The position numbers were made by a program, and so were the translations under genes. 19,530 nt of DNA from an uncultured Clostridia bacterium (GTDB lineage Bacteria > Bacillota > Clostridia > Christensenellales > Borkfalkiaceae), in NCBI GenBank assembly GCA_947629225.1, contig CANRCY010000011.1, forward strand, positions 1 to 19,530. Direction: 5' to 3'. Under the pieces are notes generated by a model. It saw only the letters and a list, made by a program, of their open reading frames with translations, was not told the DNA's origin and did no database searches. This document shows, piece after piece, positions 1 to 7,700 of this stretch (its first letter is position 1; the number at the start of each line of letters is the position of its first letter).

Positions 1-2400
1 ATGCAATCTGAAGCGTTGGTCATAAAATATATTCCTAAGCTGATAACCTTGAAAGAATTTTTGAAAAAGCAATATGGGTTAAGGGTGCTTGGGAATATCG
101 ATAAATATCCCTTGGATTTGGATCAAAGCGTCGCGTCTTTTTATGAAAAGATCCTTTCCGTCTTGCTTCATTCAAGGGGCGAGGGGATACGATTTACACG
201 CAACCAGTATTTCGTCCAAAAGAGGTCTATGAAATACATTCAAGGGTACATCTTCTATGAATATGTCTTTGATGTATCCGACGATAAGGCAAATAAGTTC
301 AATACATTTGTTTGTTATAGCTTAAAAAATATCAGATTTGATTACGACCTCAAATTAAAACTTGCCAAAAAACACATCAAATTCCTGAATACGGAAATTG
401 TAATCAACGTCATTTTTGATTATGAATATTCCATAAGACCTTGCGCCTTTAAGAACCTCTTATATCTCATCAACATTGATGTTCCCGATGGGAAGAGGGA
501 TGAGGCATATTCAATGCTCATGGAGATGATCAAGCGCAGAAATATGTCCTTGGTCGATTTGATGGAAAACGAAGCGGAAACGAAATCGTTGCCCGATGGT
601 TATTATACGAGATTTTTCAATGCCATTCGGAGCCATATAGGAAGGAATAAGCCCGGTACGAACACGCTTAGATTTTTATTGTCGGAAATGAGGAACAGTA
701 CAATAAGGGCGCAGCAATATAAACCGTATGGAAGTATGCCTTCCTACAATGAAGAGTTTGATGGATTGCGGATCCGTAAGGGGACAAAGGCGTTTGATTT
801 GATGCCCTTTGCCTTTTTTCCCAGACGAGCAAGACCGTCGCTTTACTCCTTATTTGAGCTTTTCGATAGTGCAAACACTGCCGATGAGATTCTATATCGC
901 CATATTGTCGATCACATTAACCAAAACAATGTTCTTTTCATCAAGCCTGCAGACATTGGATTTTCTGACGAAAGGTTCGTTGAGCTCAAAGATAAATTTA
1001 ATTTGAAACTTGAAAAAATCAATCCATATTATAACAATTATCGCATAGTAGAAGTAAACGGATTCTATACGGTCGAAGCGTATTATGAGGCGACGAAGAA
1101 AGTGATTGCCCGCGCACTTGAGCTTTGCGGTAAGCAAAACGTGGAGATAAACGACGATTATCATGAAAATGCAATTTTATCGGAAGGACAAAAGCGCATT
1201 TTGATGAGCGCCTTCACGACGTCCTCGATCTGTCTGGTGACGGGGACTGCGGGGACAGGAAAGACAACATTGATCAAGGAGTTTATCAAAAACAATTCGC
1301 AAAAGAAAATTTTATGTCTTACGACGACGAATACCGCCAATAACAATTTGAAGACGAAGGGAGACTGGAAGATCTTATACAAGAATATCTCGCAATATGA
1401 AGCCGAAAAGTACCATGATTCGTTTGATATCGTCATCGTTGACGAGGCGAGTTTTGTTTCCACAAAATCGATCAATGCCATTTTAGAGTCGCAACCAAAT
1501 GCGAACTTCTTGCTTGTCGGCGACCCCGAGCAAATTCAATCGATAGAATTTGGAAACTGGTTTGACCTGCTGCTTAGTCTCTTAAAGAGCAAAGGTGTTG
1601 TCTACACGCTTGAAGTCGGATACAGGACGAATGTCAAAGAGATGAAAAAGGTATGGGAATCGGTGCGAAATGGGGACAAGAAGGACACTTTAGAGTTGCT
1701 TTCCGCCTATGAAATGACGGAAAAAATCAGCGAAAATATTTTTAAGGTCGGAGAGGGGGAAATCGTGCTATGCCTGAATTATGATGGACTCTATGGGATA
1801 AATAACGTCAATCGTTATTTGCAGGCATCCAATCCAAATACCGCTTACGAGTATCAACAGAATCTATACAAAGTGGGAGATCCGATCGTTTTTATCATAA
1901 ACGATTACAGCGCCTATGGAATTTATAACAATCTGAAAGGGAAGATCGTTGAGATACGGGATGGCGAAGATGATATTTTCTTTAAGATCGAATTGGACGA
2001 CAAAATAGAGGAGTGTGGCAAATTATCGAATGAGATCGACATCGTAAATGAAGATTCCAAGAGCTATGCGATTGTCGAAAAAATGAAATTTTATAATGAA
2101 CAATATGATTCCGATATGGATGTCAGAACGAAACTTCCCTTTCAAATTTCATACGCCATGTCTATCCATAAGGCGCAGGGTTTGGAATTTGATTCGGTAA
2201 AGATCGTGATCACGAAAGAGGCGGAGGAGAGGATCTCTAAAAGCATTTTCTATACGGCGATCACGAGAGCGAAGAAAAAGCTGAAAATATATTGGGAACC
2301 GGAAGTTGCCAACGAAGTTTTGAACAATATTGAAAACAGCAGTCATTCCAAGACTGCGGATCTATCGATCATCAAGCAAGAATTTTCCGATCGAGTCTGA
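1..2400 (+). CDS. SF1B (RecD-like) DNA helicase/ATPase with unrecognised N-terminal region, possibly 5'-partial
   Basis: ATP-driven nucleic-acid helicase of superfamily 1B, acting in the cytoplasm on DNA (inferred from family). The C-terminal half carries the ordered SF1 motifs: Walker A GTAGTGKTT at residues 415-423, Walker B VIVDEAS at 478-484, motif III GDPEQIQ at 507-513, the GYRT motif near 540-543, motif V SIHKAQGLEFD near 721-731 and motif VI YTAITRA at 751-757. Residues about 623-670 resemble the SH3-like insert of RecD2 enzymes. Residues 1-395 match nothing I recognise; they are rich in Lys, Tyr, Phe and Asn. The ATG is the first base of the window, so no ribosome site can be seen and the true start may lie upstream. 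Codon use (many TTA, TTG, AAA, ATA) is much more AT-rich than in the sugar genes downstream, suggesting separate acquisition. Alternatives: a phage or ICE helicase, or a defence-island ATPase. The helicase call is firm; the biological role is unknown. Confidence 0.88.
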   Translation: MQSEALVIKYIPKLITLKEFLKKQYGLRVLGNIDKYPLDLDQSVASFYEKILSVLLHSRGEGIRFTRNQYFVQKRSMKYIQGYIFYEYVFDVSDDKANKFNTFVCYSLKNIRFDYDLKLKLAKKHIKFLNTEIVINVIFDYEYSIRPCAFKNLLYLINIDVPDGKRDEAYSMLMEMIKRRNMSLVDLMENEAETKSLPDGYYTRFFNAIRSHIGRNKPGTNTLRFLLSEMRNSTIRAQQYKPYGSMPSYNEEFDGLRIRKGTKAFDLMPFAFFPRRARPSLYSLFELFDSANTADEILYRHIVDHINQNNVLFIKPADIGFSDERFVELKDKFNLKLEKINPYYNNYRIVEVNGFYTVEAYYEATKKVIARALELCGKQNVEINDDYHENAILSEGQKRILMSAFTTSSICLVTGTAGTGKTTLIKEFIKNNSQKKILCLTTTNTANNNLKTKGDWKILYKNISQYEAEKYHDSFDIVIVDEASFVSTKSINAILESQPNANFLLVGDPEQIQSIEFGNWFDLLLSLLKSKGVVYTLEVGYRTNVKEMKKVWESVRNGDKKDTLELLSAYEMTEKISENIFKVGEGEIVLCLNYDGLYGINNVNRYLQASNPNTAYEYQQNLYKVGDPIVFIINDYSAYGIYNNLKGKIVEIRDGEDDIFFKIELDDKIEECGKLSNEIDIVNEDSKSYAIVEKMKFYNEQYDSDMDVRTKLPFQISYAMSIHKAQGLEFDSVKIVITKEAEERISKSIFYTAITRAKKKLKIYWEPEVANEVLNNIENSSHSKTADLSIIKQEFSDRV

Positions 2401-2484
2401 TAGAACTGCGGCGTGTTTGCGTTTTAACTTGTCGGAAGACTTCGGAGGAATATAGGCATAGCGAGTCAAGTGATGTGGCGTTTA

Positions 2485-2557
2485 CTGCCTGCAATCCGGT
2501 ACGCTTGGGAGAGCACTGTAAACCGCGGTGTCGTCAGTTCGAGTCTGATTGAGCAGC
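2485..2557 (+). pseudogene. tRNA-like sequence / degenerate tRNA, possible attachment-site remnant
   Basis: A 73-nt stretch has several tRNA hallmarks. The T arm is intact: stem GTCAG (2533-2537), loop TTCGAGT (2538-2544), stem CTGAT (2545-2549). A 7-nt acceptor strand TGAGCAG (2550-2556) pairs 6 of 7 (two by G-U) with CTGCCTG at 2485-2491. The D-arm-like TTGGGAGAGC lies at 2505-2514. An anticodon-loop-like CTGTAAA lies at 2516-2522 and would read GTA. However, no 5' anticodon stem pairs with CCGCG at 2523-2527, CCA is not encoded, and the 5-nt variable region does not fit a bacterial tRNA-Tyr, which has a long variable arm. The 3' half is therefore tRNA-derived but the gene looks broken. It is followed by a terminator, as a real tRNA gene would be. 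It could be the 3' tRNA copy left at the end of an integrated element. Confidence 0.5.
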
Positions 2558-2560
2558 CGG

Positions 2561-2598
2561 AAAATGTCCGGGGCGTAAAAACACTTCGGACATTTTTT
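2561..2598 (+). terminator. Rho-independent terminator after tRNA-like sequence
   Basis: A perfect 10-bp stem pairs AAAATGTCCG (2561-2570) with CGGACATTTT (2587-2596) around a 16-nt loop. It runs into a six-T tract (2593-2598). It insulates the glycan locus from transcription arriving from the helicase side. Confidence 0.85.
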
Positions 2599-2685
2599 AT
2601 TCGCCTATCAACGCGCGCAATCCATTTGATTGTGAATTTCAAACATATTTGAAAAAATTTTTTGAAAAAAATTTTAAGAATCCTA

Positions 2686-2714
2686 TTGACAAAATGAAAA
2701 GTTCGTGCTATACT
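2686..2714 (+). promoter_or_regulatory. Sigma-A-type promoter of the GH43/lacI operon
   Basis: The -35 is TTGACA (2686-2691). After exactly 17 bp comes the -10 TATACT (2709-2714), preceded by TGC, an extended -10 TGn. The upstream A/T tracts at 2650-2680 could serve as an UP element. The predicted start is near 2721, giving a leader of about 24 nt before the ATG at 2745. Confidence 0.88.
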
Positions 2715-2720
2715 TGTTTA

Positions 2721-2734
2721 CGTTATCGATAACG
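2721..2734 (+). promoter_or_regulatory. LacI-family operator palindrome
   Basis: CGTTATCGATAACG is a perfect 14-bp inverted repeat with the central CG typical of LacI/GalR operators. It lies just downstream of the -10, over the predicted transcription start, where a bound repressor would block initiation. The obvious binder is the LacI-family protein encoded at 3665-4621 in the same transcript, giving autoregulation; that pairing is inferred. Confidence 0.8.
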
Positions 2735-2744
2735 GGACGAAAAT

Positions 2745-3629
2745 ATGTTGATACGGACGAAAATCATCGGGATCGGCGATCCCTTCATTCTCAAAGAAGG
2801 CTCGCTTTTTCATGCTTTTGCGACGTCGGCTCCCGATGGTTTTTGTTGTTTCACTTCGGAAAATCTGAAGGATTGGCGCAAAGAGGGTTACTGCTACCGC
2901 AACAGCGCGTGGGCGGAAAACTGCTTCTGGGCGCCCGAAGTCTATTTTTACCGTAATCGGTATTACATGCTCTATACGGGGCGGTGGAAGGCGAAGCACA
3001 GCTTGCGGCTGGGGCTCGCCGTCGCGGATTCCCCCCTTGGTCCTTTCGAGGACCTCGCGCCCGCCCCTCTCTTCGATTTGGGCTATGCCTGCATCGACGG
3101 AACGCTCTTCTTCGACGATGACGGCAAAGTTTATCTATATTTTGTGCGCGATTGCAGCGAGAACATCATCGACGGCGTGCACACCAGCGAAATTTATTGC
3201 GCCCGCCTCTCGGACGATCTCCGATCTCTCGTGACGGAGCCCGTGAAGGTGACGTCTCCCTGCCTCGATTGGGAAACCCGTTCCCCCGATTGGCGCTGGA
3301 ATGAGGGTCCCGCTCTCCTCAAACACGGCGGGAAATACTTTTTGAATTTTTCGGTGAATTGCTACGACTCGCCCGATTACTGCATCGGGTGCGCCGTGGC
3401 AACTTCGCCGTTCGGTCCGTTCGAAAAATACGCCGCGCCCGTTCTGAAAAGGGCGGAAGGGGACTTTTCGGGTCCGGGGCACAACAGTTTCTTTCGGGCG
3501 GACGGGAAACTTTTCACCGCGTTCCATATCCATACCGACCCGCGCAAGCCGAGCGGTGACCGCCGTATGTGCATTGCGGAGGCAGGGTTCGGAGAAGACG
3601 GGAAATTTTTTATCGACGCGTCGGAATAG
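2745..3629 (+). CDS. Glycoside hydrolase family 43 (beta-xylosidase / alpha-L-arabinofuranosidase type), cytoplasmic
   Basis: A five-bladed beta-propeller glycosidase of 294 residues that would release xylose or arabinose from imported oligosaccharides. GH43 catalytic markers are in order: base Asp12 in IGDPFI, WAPE at 62-65, pKa-modulating Asp118 in CIDGT, general acid Glu187 in WNEGP, and His246 in GPGHNSF. Repeated blade motifs such as DSPLGPF and TSPFGPF are also present. There is no signal peptide, so it should act inside the cell. The length equals a bare catalytic domain with no C-terminal accessory module. It is the first gene after the LacI-controlled promoter and has only a weak Shine-Dalgarno (GGGACG region), so initiation may depend on the short leader. 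The regulator gene follows 35 nt later. The exact sugar cannot be told from sequence; the family call is firm. Confidence 0.88.
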   Translation: MLIRTKIIGIGDPFILKEGSLFHAFATSAPDGFCCFTSENLKDWRKEGYCYRNSAWAENCFWAPEVYFYRNRYYMLYTGRWKAKHSLRLGLAVADSPLGPFEDLAPAPLFDLGYACIDGTLFFDDDGKVYLYFVRDCSENIIDGVHTSEIYCARLSDDLRSLVTEPVKVTSPCLDWETRSPDWRWNEGPALLKHGGKYFLNFSVNCYDSPDYCIGCAVATSPFGPFEKYAAPVLKRAEGDFSGPGHNSFFRADGKLFTAFHIHTDPRKPSGDRRMCIAEAGFGEDGKFFIDASE

Positions 3630-3664
3630 AGCGTAAAAACGAAATCAAGCGCAAAGGGTGACGG

Positions 3665-4621
3665 ATGAAACGAGCAAGAGTTACGATGGAAGATGTGGCG
3701 AGGGCGGCGCAAGTGACATCGCAAACAGTCTCGCGCGCCTTCCGCAACGCGCCCGATATTTCGGAGGAGACCCGCGAAAAGGTGCTCCGCGTCGCCGCCG
3801 AACTCAACTATGTGATGAACGGCACGGCAAGTTCTCTCCGCGGGGGGAACAGCCGATTCATCGTGGTCGTGTACGACAACCTCGTGAACATTTACTTCTC
3901 CGTCATGATCGACTATCTGCAACAGAGCCTTTGGCGGAGGGGATATTCCATTCTCATGCTCTCCGTTGCGGAGGCAAAGCTCGACGGCGCGGCATACGAA
4001 TTCGCCGTTTCGCACAATGCGGCGGGCATTATCTCTTTCCTCGAACCCGTGCCGCGGATCGGGGAGATGATAGATACGTTTTCCATTCCCGTACTTCTCA
4101 TCGGGCGGCGGACGGAACTCATGCAGGTCGATTACATCCGCACGGACGACGAAGAGGGGGGAAGGATCGCGGCGCGCCGTCTCTTCTCCCTCGGCTGTAA
4201 AAAAGTTGCCTATCTCACCGTTCCGCTCGAAATTTCTTGCGCTTACGACAGATTTTCGGGCTTTCGGGAAGAGGCGGTGCGGCTCGGAATGGAGAGCCCC
4301 CTCGCGCAGGACGCCTATGCCGCGCCCGCCGCGGAGCTCTTGAAGTGGCTTGCGGAGAGCGGCGTGGAAGGGCTCTTCTGCTTTAACGATATGATCGCCT
4401 ACAACGCCCTCTATACCATGGAGCGGGAGAAGCTCCCCCGTCTCAAAGTGGTCGGATACGACTGCGTGACGCGCGAGGTGCACATTCCCTATGAACTCTA
4501 TTCCGTCGGTTCGGATAAGTGCGCTCTTGCGGAGCGGGCGGCGGAGATCGTCGTCGGGCGGATCGAGGGAACGGACGAACCCCGTTTTGCCGAAGTCGTC
4601 GGCGTAGAGGGGTGGATATAA
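3665..4621 (+). CDS. LacI/GalR-family transcriptional regulator
   Basis: A sugar-responsive DNA-binding repressor of 318 residues, slightly shorter than the usual 330-345. Residues 6-26 form the LacI helix-turn-helix (VTMEDVARAAQ then SQTVSRAF, the recognition helix). Residues 41-60 give the hinge (AAELNYV ... ASSLRGG). Residues 64-315 form the periplasmic-binding-protein-like effector domain, with GRRTELMQVDYIRTDDEEGG in the middle, YDRFSGF near 194-200, CFNDMIAY near 239-246 and VVGYD near 262-265. The start is supported by AAAGGG 6 nt upstream. It lies between the first GH43 gene and the esterase gene, so it is probably a local regulator acting at the palindrome 2721-2734. The inducer is unknown but is presumably a pentose oligosaccharide or another breakdown product. 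Confidence 0.93.
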   Translation: MKRARVTMEDVARAAQVTSQTVSRAFRNAPDISEETREKVLRVAAELNYVMNGTASSLRGGNSRFIVVVYDNLVNIYFSVMIDYLQQSLWRRGYSILMLSVAEAKLDGAAYEFAVSHNAAGIISFLEPVPRIGEMIDTFSIPVLLIGRRTELMQVDYIRTDDEEGGRIAARRLFSLGCKKVAYLTVPLEISCAYDRFSGFREEAVRLGMESPLAQDAYAAPAAELLKWLAESGVEGLFCFNDMIAYNALYTMEREKLPRLKVVGYDCVTREVHIPYELYSVGSDKCALAERAAEIVVGRIEGTDEPRFAEVVGVEGWI

Positions 4622-4673
4622 GCGCGGAAAGCCTAAAAAAGCGCCGCAAAGGCGCGAAAGAGGGCTTCTGCGC
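4622..4673 (+). promoter_or_regulatory. Structured intercistronic RNA element
   Basis: Right after the lacI stop, bases 4622-4629 pair with 4666-4673 (8 bp with one G-U). Bases 4631-4633 pair with 4663-4665, and an apical hairpin GCGCC/GGCGC (4641-4645 with 4651-4655) closes the element. A T run follows only 11 nt later (4685-4690), so it is not a canonical terminator. It could be an attenuator, an RNA-processing site or a 3' stabiliser. No clear promoter is visible before the next gene. Confidence 0.45.
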
Positions 4674-4731
4674 GATCAGTTGGGTTTTTTCAATCGAAAG
4701 ATGAAAAACGAAATAGATAAGGAGGACAACT

Positions 4732-7700
4732 ATGTTAGGTAAGGGCAGGAAGTTTGCTATTGCAATTGCAATAGCGCTCTGTGTAGGTACGCTTGCGTTT
4801 GCGGGCGCCTGCAAAAAAGAAGACGACAAAAAGTATACCGTAACGTACGAAGCGGGGTATACGGGCGCGACGGAGGAGATCCCCGCCGAGTCGTATGCCG
4901 AAGGCGAGACGGTCACCCTGCGCGGCGCGGATACATACACGCGCGACGGATACCTGTTCGTAAATTGGAGCGACGGCTCCTCTACATACGCGGCAGGCGC
5001 TTCGTACACCATGCCCGCCCGCGACGTCGTATTTACGGCGCAGTGGCAAGAAGAGGCGAACATTCCCGATGGCGCGGAAGCCGAAACGATCGAGAGCTTC
5101 CCCGCGGGCAATCTCACCTTGGTGAACGGGAACGCAACGGCGCACTACACCGCGGAATATGCGGATGTCGGGCTTGTCATCACGGCTTGGGTCGAGGATA
5201 AAGACGTATCCGTGGGCAGCGGCGTAAGCGGGAACGACGGCGTTTCCGTTATTTTCGCGAAGCAGGAGCGCATCGCGGGCGTTTCGGAAAAGACCTACCG
5301 CGTCCGCGCCGACCTCGACGGGAACGTGCAGGCGGCGACCATGCACAACACGCAACCTGCCGAAGTTACGGGTCTCACGGCAGAGGCGAAGTATCTGACC
5401 CTCAACGGAAGGACGGTCGCGGGCTACCGCATAAAGCTCACGATGCCCTATGCGGCGATCGACGTCACGAAGGAGAGCCACAACGCGGTCGTTGCGCTCG
5501 GCTTCCAGAATGCCGATCAGCTCCTCTATGACGAGAGCCACGGCACGGAAATCACCCAGAGCCATACCTACCTTCTCGTGAATGCGGACGGCACGTTTGC
5601 GGAGAACCCCGATCTGGAACTCGGAAAAGTTTGGGGCAACGGCGGCACGGGACTTCAAATGGTCGACAGTTGGGACGTTACGACCGACGACGGCACGGAC
5701 GGCGCGTATATCGAAATGGCGGAAGCGCGCGGCGGCACCGACAACAACATCTACATGCACCACTCCAACACGGCTAAGACCTTCTACGCCGAGACCGAAC
5801 TCACCGTAAAATACGCGGACGACACGTTGAACGGCGGGTACGATCAATATCCCAAGTTCGGCGTTGCGGTGTACAATGCGAGCGGCTCCAAGGGCGTGCT
5901 CTTCTATGTTGACGCGGTCAGCAACGAAGCGCCTCCCGCGATCAACGCAAACTCGACCAACCTCGGCTACAACATCCGCGCGAACGGCAACTGGGGGACT
6001 TGGAACAACGTCGGAAGGACGGTCGGCGAAAATGCGGGCGTCTATCAGAGCCCCGCACCCGAAGACGGTCAGGAACCCGTCGAAAACTACGTAAAAATGG
6101 GCATTTACCGCCAGGGCGCGGTGTTCAAACTCGTCTATAACGGCGAAGCCGTGCACACCCTCTATGGGATCGGCATCGCTCCCGACGAAGACGCATACTT
6201 CTGCATCATCTCCTTCAACCTCGTTCTGAAAGCAAGGAATTACTCCTACACGACGGACGAAGCGACGCTCCAAAAGTACTACGAAGACACGAGCGTGAAG
6301 GAAGAAGTCGACTATCTCTTCATGGGCGATAGCTACATGGATACCGCATTCTTCCAGACGTATGCCGATTCCTTCGGCAAACTCAGCTCCGTCGACCTCG
6401 GCGTGGGCGGCACGAAGGTAGAGTATTGGCAGGAACAGACGGAGGCGCTCCTTCCTCACTATTTGCCGAAGAACGTCATTATCCACATCGGCGTAAACAA
6501 CCTCGACGACGCGGGGCAGTCCGATACCAAGGTCATCGGGCTTCTCGGGGAGCTCTTCAAGAGCCTTCATCAGCTCTGGCCCGAGGCAAAACTCTACTAC
6601 ATCAGCATTGTCGATAACGTCATGTTCCACCAATATGCGAATAAGTATGAGGCGGTCAATGCGTGGGTAGAGACGCAGACGGATATCAATTTCATCGATA
6701 TGCGTCCGTATGTCACCAAGACGGACGGCGCTGCCGATCGTATGTGGTTCTACGACGGGCTCCATTACAGCCCCATGGGCTATGCGCTCCTCGTCCGCAC
6801 GATCGCCGACGCAGTCGGCGCAGACGTGGGCGAAATCAACGTTGTAGACGGGCTCGGCAACCTCAGCAAGGGCGACGACCTCTACCTCACCCACTCGGCG
6901 AACTTCGATGTGGAGGGCGAGGGCGACGAACAGATCTGGCACGCTTTGCAGCAGACGGCTTACACAGAGACCCTCCTTCCGATCGACGGCGCGTACGGCG
7001 CAAACGTCTATGCGGAAGCGAAACTCTCCGTGAAGGCGGCTCTCCTCGGCGACGCTTGGGGCAAGGCAGGTCTTGCGGTCTCCTCCAAGAAGGGCACTTA
7101 CTTCTACTTCATCAACTTGGCGAACAACACGAACCCGAACGGCTTCACCGATCACTATGGTTCGCTTGTATGGCGTCCCGAAAGCGGAAACCGTGAATGG
7201 GATTGGAAAGGCGCGACCCTTCATTTCGGCAACTCTACAAACGGCTACACCAACCTCGGTGACAACGCGAAGTACGACTATAACAAGAATCCGAACGACT
7301 TTATCACTCTCGGCGCGGCGAAAGTCGGGAAGTGGCTGTATTTCACGGCGGACGGTCAAAAAGTCGGCGTTCCCGTTCTCTCGCAGTTTGACGAAGATGA
7401 GGAAGTTTCGATCTTCGTGCTCAACTTCAACATGGAACTGTATGTGAAGGGCGGCTATGCGACGACGACGCTCTCCGAGATCAACACCAAAGCTCCCATG
7501 ACGAAGGCTTCGACGAAGAACATCGACGGCGACCTCTCCGATTGGACGGATGTTGAAAAGAACAACCCTCACCGCATTCCTCTCGACGGCGGCAGAAGCG
7601 TCACCGCATACGCCTTCATGGATACATACGGCGTGAACATCTTCTATGATGTTATTCACAACACGTATATCAATGCGGATCGTAACGCCGATGGCGTTGC

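Noticed and set aside
2485..2557. Functional tRNA-Tyr (GTA)
   Set aside because: Bacterial tRNA-Tyr needs a long variable arm; here it is 5 nt and the anticodon stem does not pair. It is recorded as a degenerate tRNA-like sequence instead.
2470..2652. 60-codon plus-strand open frame
   Set aside because: It runs through the tRNA-like sequence and the terminator hairpin, has no ribosome site and no recognisable protein features.
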